Assembly (NCBI GenBank): GCA_964576365.1
Contig: CAZNUT010000007.1
Coordinates: 1 to 38,232 of the forward strand
Length of the DNA: 38,232 nucleotides
Source of the DNA: CAZMJG01 sp964576365
GTDB taxonomy: Bacteria; Patescibacteriota; Microgenomatia; UBA1406; GWC2-37-13
Direction of reading: 5' to 3'
This document shows positions 15,106 through 23,443 of the stretch, piece after piece (within the stretch, counting starts at the first letter, position 1; the number at the start of each line of letters is the position of its first letter). The position numbers were made by a program, and so were the translations under genes. The notes below the pieces were generated by a model. It searched no databases. It had not been told where the DNA came from and worked only from the letters and a program-made list of their open reading frames with translations.

Positions 15106-16341
15106 TTACGCCCCAATCTTGAATTCCACCACATCGCCATCCTGCATGATATGTTCCTTTCCCACGGTCTGAACTAGTCCTTTTTCGCGAGAAGACACCC
15201 ATCCCCCAGCTTCTACAAATTTGTCATATGGCACGATATCTGCCTTGATAAATTTTTTTATAAAATCGGTGTGTATCGCGCCTGCTGCCATCTGCGCACT
15301 CGTACCACGCTCGATCGTCCATGCACGGGCTTCCAGCTCACCTCCGGTGAGAAATGAGATCAGTCCAAGTGTTTCATATGCTGATCTTATCAACCGGTTC
15401 AGTCCAGTATCAGTAAGATGATATTGAGCGAGATATTCTTTTTGTTCTTCGGACGAAAAAGCCAATACGTCGTTTTCGAGCTTTGCATTTAAATATAAGT
15501 AGCTGTTAGGTTTTAGGTTATAGGTGTTAGGGTTGTTTTGCGAAACGTGAATCGTGGAGCGTGTAACGCTTCTATCTTGAACAGATTGACTGCTGCTAAC
15601 TGTAAACTGTTTACTGGTTACTGTCTCGCTGAGCGTCTGAGCGTCTGAGCTGTTGCTATCTGTTGTTCCAAGGAGCTGCTCTATCTGCTTCTCTGTTTCT
15701 TCATGATTCTCGAGTTGTCTTTCCGAGACATTAAAGACATAAATGACCGGCTTCATGGTAAGAAGTTGTAAGGAGTTGACTTGTATCAACTCATCATCAG
15801 TGAATTCACAACTGCGTGCTGGATTGCCCGTGTCGAGATGATTTTTGAGTTTTTTCACAGCTTCGTATCTCAATATATCCTCTTTGGACGCATTACCTCT
15901 TGGCTCGCGCTGTTTTTCGAGTGTAGCAAGATCAGCGAGAATGAGTTCGGTATTGATGATCTCCATATCGCGTTTTGCATCGACGGAATTGGCGACATGT
16001 ATCACATCTCCATCATCAAACAGTCGCACGATGTGGGCTATTGCCGCTACTTCACGGATATGGGAAAGGAATTTGTTACCGAGACCTTCTCCTTTTGAAG
16101 CGCCGGCGACAAGACCTGCAATGTCATAAAACTCGACTGTAGCTGGTACGATTTTTTCAGTATGTACTACTTTTGCGATCTCAGGCAGTCGGGGATCAGG
16201 CACTTCGACAATACCTACATTTGGCTCGATTGTCGCAAAAGGATAATTGGCGGCATATGCTACCTGTTTTTTTAAAAGAGCGTTAAAAAGGGTTGATTTG
16301 CCGACATTTGGCAGTCCGACAATGCCGATAGATAGATTCAT
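15106..16341 (-). CDS. ychF: Ribosome-binding ATPase/GTPase YchF with inserted repeat segment
   Basis: A 411-residue Obg-family P-loop protein. It has GLPNVGKST at 9-17, NYPFATIEPNVGIVEVPDPRL at 32-52, DIAGLVAGASKGEGLGNKFL at 73-92, the NVSE nucleotide-specificity motif at 204-207 and a C-terminal TGS-like domain ending ADIVPYDKFVEAGGWVSSREKG and DGDVVEFKIG. In E. coli YchF (363 residues) about 30 residues separate the specificity motif from the AAVE segment; here about 80 do. Residues about 228-280 are extra, low-complexity and Ser/Thr/Asn/Gln-rich. They are encoded by period-8 and period-7 repeats of the same kind as the intergenic ones. The frame is kept and all motifs are intact, so the protein is probably functional. 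Confidence 0.96.
   Translation of the reverse strand: MNLSIGIVGLPNVGKSTLFNALLKKQVAYAANYPFATIEPNVGIVEVPDPRLPEIAKVVHTEKIVPATVEFYDIAGLVAGASKGEGLGNKFLSHIREVAAIAHIVRLFDDGDVIHVANSVDAKRDMEIINTELILADLATLEKQREPRGNASKEDILRYEAVKKLKNHLDTGNPARSCEFTDDELIQVNSLQLLTMKPVIYVFNVSERQLENHEETEKQIEQLLGTTDSNSSDAQTLSETVTSKQFTVSSSQSVQDRSVTRSTIHVSQNNPNTYNLKPNSYLYLNAKLENDVLAFSSEEQKEYLAQYHLTDTGLNRLIRSAYETLGLISFLTGGELEARAWTIERGTSAQMAAGAIHTDFIKKFIKADIVPYDKFVEAGGWVSSREKGLVQTVGKEHIMQDGDVVEFKIGA
15502..15660. repeat. Composite repeat inserted in frame in ychF
   Basis: Read on the coding (minus) strand: TCAGACGC octamers (15628-15651), then heptamers CAGTAAC, CAGTAAA, CAGTTTA, CAGTTAG (15595-15627), then CACG-type heptamers, then CCTAACA, CCTATAA, CCTAAAA, CCTAACA (15502-15530). 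The last tract is the complement of the TTAGGTK family. The AACTGTAAACTGT core recurs at 32234-32250. Confidence 0.88.
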
Positions 16342-16398
16342 AGTTTTATTGATTTTTTAATAGGTTTTTATTATAATTACAATATCACGATGACCGAG

Positions 16399-16911
16399 TT
16401 AAACAGCCTCAGGTTTCGACCGACCGCTGATCTCGGTCTTTTTTTTGTACTCTAGCGATTTTTTTAACAGATCTATTCTTACGATATAGTTATTGTACTT
16501 GCGCAATAGGCTTGAATAGTGCTTGTTTGGCGTGAGAATATGCAGTAATTTATCCTGCTGCTGCAGGTATTCAGCTAGACAATAAAAATCTCCATCACCT
16601 GAAACGATGATAGCTTTATGGTATTTTTGAAAATGAATCATGGTATGGAGTACGAGTTCTGCGTCTACATTGCCTTTCACTATACCATCAGGAAGCTCCA
16701 GAGTAGGTTTGAGTACTACAATATAGCCCATTTTCTGCATAGCAGTATATAAGGCTTCATTTCCTTTTTTATACCCTATAAACGCATATGCTTCGCTCAC
16801 ATGGTATTTATTTTTTAGATACTGTCTGAATTTGCGCCAGTCCATTTTCCAGCCCAAAGTATGCACACCAAGATTCAGATTCTGACTATCAATAAAAGCA
16901 AATGTTTTCAT
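16399..16911 (-). CDS. NYN-domain (LabA/DUF88-like) ribonuclease-type protein
   Basis: A 170-residue protein of the NYN/PIN-like fold. FIDSQNLN at 6-13 carries the first acidic residue, Asp8. VKGNVDAELVLH carries the next (Asp83), and SGDGDF at 104-109 gives the C-terminal acidic pair. These are the positions that bind metal in the LabA-like group, predicted to act on RNA. A Lys-rich tail follows. It lies 57 bases before ychF on the same strand; both may act around translation, but that is only a neighbourhood hint. TATGATATCATA lies upstream of the ATG. Confidence 0.88.
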   Translation of the reverse strand: MKTFAFIDSQNLNLGVHTLGWKMDWRKFRQYLKNKYHVSEAYAFIGYKKGNEALYTAMQKMGYIVVLKPTLELPDGIVKGNVDAELVLHTMIHFQKYHKAIIVSGDGDFYCLAEYLQQQDKLLHILTPNKHYSSLLRKYNNYIVRIDLLKKSLEYKKKTEISGRSKPEAV

Positions 16912-16961
16912 TTGGTTTATCGAGATATGATATCATAAAAAGAAAAGAGAGGTAAGGATGT

Positions 16962-17327
16962 CTAATGGAGTTTTCCCCTTTTTTTTGCTTTTGTGAGAGT
17001 TTCTTTCATTTTATCAAGCTTTTCTTCGGAAAGTTCTTCCGCGTCGATCATATTGTTACGAGCGCTTTTTACCGCACGGATAAGCTCATCCAGTTTGATA
17101 TGAATAGCCTTGGCGTCCCGATTTTGCGTATTTTGCAAAAGAAAGATCATGAGAAAGGTGATGATAGTAGTGCCCGTATTTACAACAAGTTGCCATTGAG
17201 ATGAAAAATGAAAAATGGGTCCACTCAACGCCCATACAAGAATGAGCAAGAATGCCGTTGCGAAAGCCCAAATACTACCCATTGCACGAGAAATTTTGGT
17301 TGCCCATCTGGTAAAAAAATCCTGCAT
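16962..17327 (-). CDS. Low-affinity iron permease family small membrane protein
   Basis: A 121-residue protein of the PF04120 family. Two membrane segments lie at about 16-36 and 45-65. The strongly conserved stretch WQLVVNTGTTIITFLMIFLLQNTQNRDAKAIHIKLDELIRA begins near residue 44, with a charged helical tail (KSARNNMIDAEELSEEKLDKMKETLTKAKKRGK). The family name rests on yeast iron uptake; a transport role for the bacterial short members is not established. No iron-regulation site is visible. Confidence 0.9.
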   Translation of the reverse strand: MQDFFTRWATKISRAMGSIWAFATAFLLILVWALSGPIFHFSSQWQLVVNTGTTIITFLMIFLLQNTQNRDAKAIHIKLDELIRAVKSARNNMIDAEELSEEKLDKMKETLTKAKKRGKLH

Positions 17328-17451
17328 AGTGCATTTACCAAATAAGAGCTATAAATCCCGCAAGAAGTAGAATAGAAAGTAACATAGTCCATCAGCATAG
17401 CTTTTACTTCTTAGAAAAAAAATAAAGAATAGTAAGGATTATGTAAGTTAC

Positions 17452-17751
17452 ATGTCGTATACTAAAGACGTGGAACAAACTTCATCAAATTGGATATGGT
17501 CGTCTATTGTTGTCTTTTTATTAATTGTTCTTATAGCGTTTGTCGGCCTCTTTTTTTATAAGCAGTATACTATTTCCAATAGTGCCAGCGGATCTTCAAA
17601 ATTTCCTATTCCGACAAGCGAATCACAGATAAGTCCGACGTTACCGATACCCACAACTGCAGTGGAGGTAGAGGAGTACAAACTTGACACCGTACCAATA
17701 GGGGAAACTAAAAAGAATAATCAAACAGAAATTGATATGAATGGGTTATAA
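17452..17751 (+). CDS. Single-pass membrane protein, unknown
   Basis: A 99-residue protein with one membrane segment at about 15-37 (WIWSSIVVFLLIVLIAFVGLFFY) and a Ser/Thr/Pro-rich outer region with no recognised fold. AAGGATT lies before the ATG. Its stop codon lies inside the TATAAT box of the next gene, seven bases before the next ATG. Confidence 0.65.
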   Translation: MSYTKDVEQTSSNWIWSSIVVFLLIVLIAFVGLFFYKQYTISNSASGSSKFPIPTSESQISPTLPIPTTAVEVEEYKLDTVPIGETKKNNQTEIDMNGL

Positions 17752-17752
17752 T
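17747..17752 (+). promoter_or_regulatory. -10 box overlapping a stop codon
   Basis: TATAAT contains the TAA stop of the upstream gene and sits exactly six bases before the ATG at 17759, the same spacing as at def and the YtxH-like gene. No -35 box is seen at 17 bases. Confidence 0.55.
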
Positions 17753-17758
17753 CAAATC

Positions 17759-18793
17759 ATGAATCAAACTCCAACTCCCACTCAACAAACTCCAGTTCTG
17801 AATGAATCAGCTACAGTCTCTGCACCTTTTAGTCCGATTACGGGGTTGATGAAGCAGGCCTGGGATATGATGATGCAAAAAATTGGATTACTTGTCGTTT
17901 TGGGTATAGTGTACATTGTCGCTTCAGCGCTTGGCGTTCTTGTGATAGGGGGAACCGCTGCGTATACGATGTTTATGACAGGAGTGTTTGATTCAGGATT
18001 TCCTACGTCACCGATAAGTGTTATTTTTATCGTTTTGATACTATGTTTAATAGTAGTTTATTTTCTGATTATTTCGGCTCTGTATAGTACAGCCGGCCTC
18101 CTTATACTTACTGACAGTGATAAAAAGAATCTTAAAAGCTATATCAGGCAGGCAGTTCCTTTTATTATTCCTCTTTCCATTGCGGGTTTATTAGTCACTT
18201 TATTCCAAATAGGTGGATTTTTTCTGTTTGTTTTTCCGGTGCTTTTGATGGCGGTTGGTTTTGTTTTTGTTGGATATGCAGTGATTTGTGAAAAAATGAA
18301 GCCGTATGCGGCGCTTAAAAGAAGTTATGAGCTCGTGAGTCAACATTTTGGAGAAGTGTTATGGAGGATTGTTGTCTTATGGATATTACAAATAGTTGTG
18401 CTGTATATCGTGCCGTCACTATTTAATAACGGTAATGAAGGAAGTTCAGGTGGAGGTATCGTCTCAATGATACTTAGTTATGGGATGGGGATTTATGCAA
18501 GCGCTTATTTGTATCTTTTGTATCGTGAAACTGTCATGCGATTTGATTCAAGCAGAAAAGCAGCTACTTTCTGGCAGCCTGTCGTGGCAATTATTGGGTG
18601 GATTATCGGTATACTTGCTCTTTTTGGACTGCTCAATATGGTTGTGCAAAATAAAGAGAATATTTTCAATTCTGTAGAAAAATATATTCAAAAAAATGAA
18701 GGGAATATGAATAGGCAAAAAAGTCCCCTCAATCTTCCAAAGCAGGATGAGTTTGTGCCTCCACCAGGCTATAAGCAAGGAAATGAACTTTAG
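17759..18793 (+). CDS. Polytopic membrane protein, YciC/DUF-like, unknown
   Basis: A 344-residue protein. A Thr/Pro/Gln-rich start (NQTPTPTQQTPVLNES) is followed by about six hydrophobic segments spanning 45-65, 85-112, 130-155, 157-178, 208-228 and 275-300. The internal YAVICEKMKPYAALKRSYELVSQHFGEVLWRI segment is typical of the broad group of glycerophosphodiester-phosphodiesterase-membrane-domain and UPF0259-like proteins, whose function is unknown. An in-frame ATG at 17741 lies before the TATAAT box and is rejected as start. The tail is Lys/Pro-rich. Confidence 0.75.
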   Translation: MNQTPTPTQQTPVLNESATVSAPFSPITGLMKQAWDMMMQKIGLLVVLGIVYIVASALGVLVIGGTAAYTMFMTGVFDSGFPTSPISVIFIVLILCLIVVYFLIISALYSTAGLLILTDSDKKNLKSYIRQAVPFIIPLSIAGLLVTLFQIGGFFLFVFPVLLMAVGFVFVGYAVICEKMKPYAALKRSYELVSQHFGEVLWRIVVLWILQIVVLYIVPSLFNNGNEGSSGGGIVSMILSYGMGIYASAYLYLLYRETVMRFDSSRKAATFWQPVVAIIGWIIGILALFGLLNMVVQNKENIFNSVEKYIQKNEGNMNRQKSPLNLPKQDEFVPPPGYKQGNEL

Positions 18794-18801
18794 GTTTTAG
18801 T

Positions 18802-19773
18802 TCAGCCACATGTATTTCCTTCGCGTATTGCCTGTTTTTGTTTCGCAATGAGTTCGTCAGATATCTGATGGAGCATTTGCATCTTTTCATCACTAAAAAT
18901 TTGTCCTCCCTGCATCACATGCTTTATAAAATTGAGATTATCCCTACCAACTGGCCATAATTCGGCGCTTCCCATGATATCAAAATCTCCCAGTTGGAAT
19001 ACGGGACGTCCTTCTGACATCATAAGCGTTGTTCTTACATCAGGTTTTTGAAGGTGGTAAGTCTCCAAGGTTTTTTGTACCCCTTCATCCCAGGGAGAAG
19101 TAAAAAGTGAAGGATGTGAGCCTCTTATTAATTCGCCACCATGAAACGTTGTATATTCGTCATTAAAGCCCCACAGCTGATGTCCGAGTTCATGAAAAAT
19201 AACTCTGAGCAAGTCAGGATACCGTTTGGCGAGCAATACCAAGTTGTTCCTCACGCCCGAGCGAGTATCGCTATCCACCATCAAAATAGGATATACTGGT
19301 AAGCGAAAAGCATTTTGAAATGTATTTTTAAGATGTGCTCCTTCACCCTCTTTTAACTCAAAAGTATTACTAGGTTGCTTCACACCTACTGAGAGAGGCA
19401 CTCTATTATGAGAAACGCCAAATTGAATGGGTAATAAGAGTGTATTTGCGATAAATTGGGCCTGCTCTTTGAGTTCTATTGTATCTGGAGGATAGGGTAT
19501 GCTTCTATCATTTGCGTTTGCGGTTCCGATATCGTAGAAAACGACATTTAGCTTATCTTTATTCAAAGGTACATCAATGGCACATTCCTGTAATAATCTA
19601 TTTCTCTCCAGTTCTTCAAGTAGTGAAGGAGGATATTCATGCACATATCGCAATTCTGACTGTGGTTGAAAGCCGTCCACATAAGAAGAAGCTGGAGTTA
19701 CTGATACTTCTTGTGCCTCAGGGGTCGTACGACGCCAGGATGAACACAGCCGGCAAGGAGTAACGCAGTGCAC
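18802..19773 (-). CDS. M64-like secreted zinc metallopeptidase, 5' end probably frameshifted
   Basis: A protein of 323 residues if read from a GTG at 19773. HELGHQLWGFNDEY at 194-207 is the zinc-site pattern of the IgA-peptidase M64-like group (HExxH followed by a DEY tripeptide). Upstream, FRLPVYPILMVDSDTRSGVRNN fits the family. The GTG has no ribosome site and would give a start without export signal. A different frame starting at an ATG at 19796, seven bases after TAGGAG, encodes MIRTSAELCTALLLAGC, a lipoprotein signal with lipobox LAGC, but stops at 19698. A one-base error or a real frameshift between 19746 and 19698 would join them. I therefore consider this a lipoprotein protease whose 5' end is broken. 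Confidence 0.78.
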   Translation of the reverse strand: MHCVTPCRLCSSWRRTTPEAQEVSVTPASSYVDGFQPQSELRYVHEYPPSLLEELERNRLLQECAIDVPLNKDKLNVVFYDIGTANANDRSIPYPPDTIELKEQAQFIANTLLLPIQFGVSHNRVPLSVGVKQPSNTFELKEGEGAHLKNTFQNAFRLPVYPILMVDSDTRSGVRNNLVLLAKRYPDLLRVIFHELGHQLWGFNDEYTTFHGGELIRGSHPSLFTSPWDEGVQKTLETYHLQKPDVRTTLMMSEGRPVFQLGDFDIMGSAELWPVGRDNLNFIKHVMQGGQIFSDEKMQMLHQISDELIAKQKQAIREGNTCG

Positions 19774-19796
19774 AATTCAGCACTTGTACGTATCAT
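19698..19796 (-). other. Out-of-frame lipoprotein signal with ribosome binding site
   Basis: TAGGAG, four bases, ATG at 19796. The first 17 codons give a basic residue, a hydrophobic stretch and the lipobox LAGC with Cys at 19748-19746. The frame ends at a TAA at 19698-19700, while the protease frame continues in another phase. Confidence 0.5.
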
Positions 19797-19879
19797 TTTT
19801 CTCCTACTTATTTTTGTATCAGGTGTAGACATACATAAAAATTCAAAATCCCTTTATAACTTGAGAGATGTGACAAACA

Positions 19880-22800
19880 TTATGATTTTTTTAACTTTTC
19901 TTCTCCCAACCACGAATAATACATGATCGGGATGAAAACAAGTTTTATGGTCCCGGAGAAAAAGAGTCCTGCGATGATCGCTCCACCCAATCCTCTCCAG
20001 AGAGGGTCAGCTATAGTGATAGGTAATAAACCGAAGATAGTTGCAAGCGAAGTGAGTAATACCGGCTCCAGACGACTGCCTGACGCATCAACAATAGCAT
20101 CTACCATCTCCATACCCTCGCGTAAATTACTATTGATTTTTTCAACGACCACGATGGCGTTAGTCACCACGATGCCAAAGAGTGCCAGAATACCAATCAG
20201 TGCAGGGAACGATAGAGGAGTGCCAGTAAGTCCAAATACATAAAATACACCAGAAACGGCAAGAGGTATCGTCAACATCACGATAGCTGCTTGACGATAA
20301 GAATGAAATTCGATGATCATCGTAACCAAAATGAGAAGGAATGAAACCAGCATCGCCTGCAAAATAGAGTTCACTGATTTTTGATTTTCTTCGTTTACGC
20401 CACCTGTTTTCCAGCTATACCCCCTGGGCAAAGCGAGCTCGTTTGTGGCAAATGATTCGAGTTTGGTATTGATATCCGAAACAGCAAAACCTTTTGAGAC
20501 GGAAGCAGTTACCGAAAGCGTACGCTTGGTATCTTCGTGATTGATAACAGTTGGATTGTTTTTGAGTCTGAGTTCTCCCAAAGCGACAAGTGGTATCAGA
20601 GTGCCATCTGGTTTTTGAATATTAAGATTTGCCAATTCATCAGGTGAACCAGTGGTGCTCGTGAGTTGAAAGTTGACATCTATTTTTTCGGTCGGATTGT
20701 CTGTAAGTCGCAATGCATCCAGAGTAAATCCTGATGCATAGGTGCGCAGCCAGAATCCGATATCATTTCGACTTATTCCTTCGACCGCAAGTTTGGTATC
20801 GTCAGGTACAAAAACAATTTTGCTTGTACCTGTTTTGACAGAAGTTTGTATATTGGTCACCCCTGGCTGATTGCGTAAGTAATTTTTTATTTTCTCTGCA
20901 TAAGTAGATAGTGTCGCCAAATCGTCACCAAGCAATTTGATTTGAATGTCTGCACCAGCAGGGGGGCCACCACTCCTTTCGATCACTGTCACCGCGCCTC
21001 CTTCATAGTGAGCAAAATTATCTCTGAGCGACTGGGCAATGTCGATAGAGCTTGCATCCCGCTCATCAGCTTTTCCTACGTGAAGAGTAAATAATGTATT
21101 GTTTGGACTGTTATCTCGTTGAAAGTCTGCATTTAGGGCGCTGCCGGTTTCTGCGATTACATACTGTACGGATGTTGTTTTGCGTAGCTTGTTCATCAAA
21201 TTGATTCCCTGGCGATATGAAGAGTTCAGTGTGCTTCCCGAGGGAAGTTCTAATGAAACATATATGGTATCTTCATCTGTTTTGGGAAAAAATTCGTTTT
21301 TGACAAATCCAAGCGGGACTAATGCGTAAGATGCTAAGGCAAATACCACCAGAAAGATGAGTTTGTTGCGACGCGCACGAGGAGAGATGAGTACTGCACG
21401 TATCAACCGCATGTATGTATTACTCAAATATTCAGTATTGATATATCCATTTTGAGTGATTTCTTTTATTTTTTGTATCACTTTGTGGGTATGTGGGTAT
21501 TTGTTGATCAAACTGGCAGATTGTACCTTGATTGGGTTATATTTTTTGTACACCAGCCAGATCAAAAGAAAAATCAAAGTAATAATAGGTAGTGTCAGTG
21601 GAGAAGGAGGTAATAGAAAAAAACTCACAAACCCTACAAGTAAAAGCCCAATGACAATAAGCAATATCCGTACACGTCGGGGAAATGAAGGTTTCAAAAA
21701 AATAATCATCAGAGGTATAGTGATGAGAACGGCGATGGATGTCGAAGACATCATGGTCGCAGTGACGATGATAGGAATTGGTTTGATAAATTCACCGATG
21801 ATACCAGTTGCTAGAAGAAGGGGGATAAATGACCAGATTGTGGTGATAGTTGTAGACCAGATAGGTACAATAAAATCTTTCCAGACAAGAATACCTGTTT
21901 GAGCTGGGGTAAATTTTCCTGAGGCATAATAGCGTGTCATTGCCGTGACTACCACGATTGTGTCATCGACAAGAAGCCCCAAAGCTATCAAAAAAGCAAA
22001 TAAAGTCAGAAAGTTCAGCGTCAGTCCCAGCATGTTGGCAATTGCAACACCGGACAAAAGGGTGAGTGGAACAGTAAATGAAGCTATGATAGCTTGCTTC
22101 AAACCAAGAAACAATGTCAGGATGATAAAGATCAAAATGACGGTAGATTGAAATTCACTTATGAGGTCAGTAAATTGATCTTCGATAAGAGTGCCGGTGT
22201 TTTCGATGGTAACTATCTGAAAACGATTTTCATTTTGTGATAAAAAGTTTTCGACTATTTCTTTGGCAGCTTTTGCACTTTCATCAATGTTTGCCGTTTT
22301 TGATTTATATACAAAAAATTGAACAGATTGTTTGGGCTTTGTTTTTGTATCAGCGTATAAAGTTACAGGTTTATTGCCTGGTGCTCGCTCCTGTACCGCT
22401 GCTATATCTCCCAGACGTACGACTGCACCCCCAGGAGGGGAGATGCGAATATTTCTGATATCTTCGATACGAGTGATTGAGGGATCGATTGAAAGTGCAA
22501 AGGTGGACTGGTCTGTTTGCAAGCTTCCGGCAGGTAATGAAGTGGCAGCGGCACGTATGCTTTGTGAAAGTTGCAACGGGTTGAGGCCGTATTCGGAAAG
22601 CTTAGTCGGATCAATCAAAATTGTTATCAACTCCTGTTCGTCGCCTGAGGTTGCTACCCGATCTATTTTTGCTACATTTTCAAGCTCTGTTTTGAGTATC
22701 TTTGTACCCCTCATGAGAGAAGGAGGGTCTGATGACAGGAGAGCAAATGTCCATACGGGCTGATTTTCAAAATCTACGGTATCTACGACAGGAGTTTTGG

Positions 22801-23218
22801 CATCTTCGGGAAGATCGGTGACTGTGTCTACTGCTTGCTGGACTTCAGTCCGTGCGTCTGCGGCAGAAACGGTGGAGAGAAACTGCATCACAATGATCGA
22901 GACATTGTCGCGTGATGATGAGGTGAGGATATCAACATTTTTAACAGATTTTAGTTCATCTTCAAGCGGTGTCGTAACAAGTTGTTCAATGTCTGTAGGA
23001 TTGGCACCAGGAAGCACCGTAGAAATCGTTACTATTGGAATTTGGATTTCAGGATTGAGACGTCTTGGAATTGCACGATAGTTGATCCATCCAATACCAA
23101 CGATAGCTACAATCAGCATGAGTACCAACCTGAAGTTGGTGAGATACTTGGCCTGAATGCTATTTCCCAGACTTGAATCGAATTTGAGCCGCGATAAATA
23201 GTTTGTGTATTCTGACAT
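19880..23218 (-). CDS. RND-family efflux transporter (AcrB/HAE1-like)
   Basis: An inner-membrane pump of 1112 residues, a normal length. Membrane segment 1 is near 28-46. The first large extracytoplasmic domain begins IPRRLNPEIQIPIVTISTVLPGANPTDIEQLVTTPLEDELK. A central six-segment block begins near 355 and includes FLIALGLLVDDTIVVVTAM, which carries the conserved charged pair used in proton relay. A long cytoplasmic linker (about 540-620) is larger than in AcrB. The second half repeats the pattern and includes GVVTNAIVVVEKINSNLREG. Together with the membrane fusion protein upstream it forms a bipartite or tripartite export system. Substrate unknown. Confidence 0.94.
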   Translation of the reverse strand: MSEYTNYLSRLKFDSSLGNSIQAKYLTNFRLVLMLIVAIVGIGWINYRAIPRRLNPEIQIPIVTISTVLPGANPTDIEQLVTTPLEDELKSVKNVDILTSSSRDNVSIIVMQFLSTVSAADARTEVQQAVDTVTDLPEDAKTPVVDTVDFENQPVWTFALLSSDPPSLMRGTKILKTELENVAKIDRVATSGDEQELITILIDPTKLSEYGLNPLQLSQSIRAAATSLPAGSLQTDQSTFALSIDPSITRIEDIRNIRISPPGGAVVRLGDIAAVQERAPGNKPVTLYADTKTKPKQSVQFFVYKSKTANIDESAKAAKEIVENFLSQNENRFQIVTIENTGTLIEDQFTDLISEFQSTVILIFIILTLFLGLKQAIIASFTVPLTLLSGVAIANMLGLTLNFLTLFAFLIALGLLVDDTIVVVTAMTRYYASGKFTPAQTGILVWKDFIVPIWSTTITTIWSFIPLLLATGIIGEFIKPIPIIVTATMMSSTSIAVLITIPLMIIFLKPSFPRRVRILLIVIGLLLVGFVSFFLLPPSPLTLPIITLIFLLIWLVYKKYNPIKVQSASLINKYPHTHKVIQKIKEITQNGYINTEYLSNTYMRLIRAVLISPRARRNKLIFLVVFALASYALVPLGFVKNEFFPKTDEDTIYVSLELPSGSTLNSSYRQGINLMNKLRKTTSVQYVIAETGSALNADFQRDNSPNNTLFTLHVGKADERDASSIDIAQSLRDNFAHYEGGAVTVIERSGGPPAGADIQIKLLGDDLATLSTYAEKIKNYLRNQPGVTNIQTSVKTGTSKIVFVPDDTKLAVEGISRNDIGFWLRTYASGFTLDALRLTDNPTEKIDVNFQLTSTTGSPDELANLNIQKPDGTLIPLVALGELRLKNNPTVINHEDTKRTLSVTASVSKGFAVSDINTKLESFATNELALPRGYSWKTGGVNEENQKSVNSILQAMLVSFLLILVTMIIEFHSYRQAAIVMLTIPLAVSGVFYVFGLTGTPLSFPALIGILALFGIVVTNAIVVVEKINSNLREGMEMVDAIVDASGSRLEPVLLTSLATIFGLLPITIADPLWRGLGGAIIAGLFFSGTIKLVFIPIMYYSWLGEEKLKKS

Positions 23219-23280
23219 AGTAGTTAGGTTTTAGCTTTTAGGTGTAAGGTTTTAGGATCGGCCCTCCGATTCGGAGGGTA
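23219..23280. repeat. TTAGGTT heptamers and a perfect GC hairpin
   Basis: TTAGGTTTTAGCTTTTAGG-type units (23222-23254) are followed by the hairpin CCCTCCGATTCGGAGGG (23263-23279). It lies between the RND gene and its membrane fusion partner. Confidence 0.75.
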
Positions 23281-23303
23281 ATGAATAAAAGTGTTCGTCT
23301 TTT

Positions 23304-23412
23304 GCGAAATAGATTCTGTCATTCGTTTATCCTCCCGTCAGTGCTCACTCACTTCCAATAGGTCGTTCGTTGTGCGCTGTCGGGAACCCTCTACTCATGA
23401 CACCTATTTCGC
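23304..23412. repeat. 109-base inverted repeat element
   Basis: GCGAAATAG (23304-23312) and CTATTTCGC (23404-23412) are perfect inverted arms around about 90 bases with no reading frame. It resembles a miniature inverted-repeat element or a structured RNA in the 226-base gap between two transporter genes. Confidence 0.5.
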
Positions 23413-23443
23413 AGTCAGTATATGAGAAACTGGATATCGGAAA

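Noticed and set aside
16392..16446. Hairpin GACCGA...TCGGTC followed by eight T inside the NYN gene end
   Set aside because: The T-run follows on the plus strand, where no gene is transcribed towards it; probably incidental, though an antisense terminator is possible.
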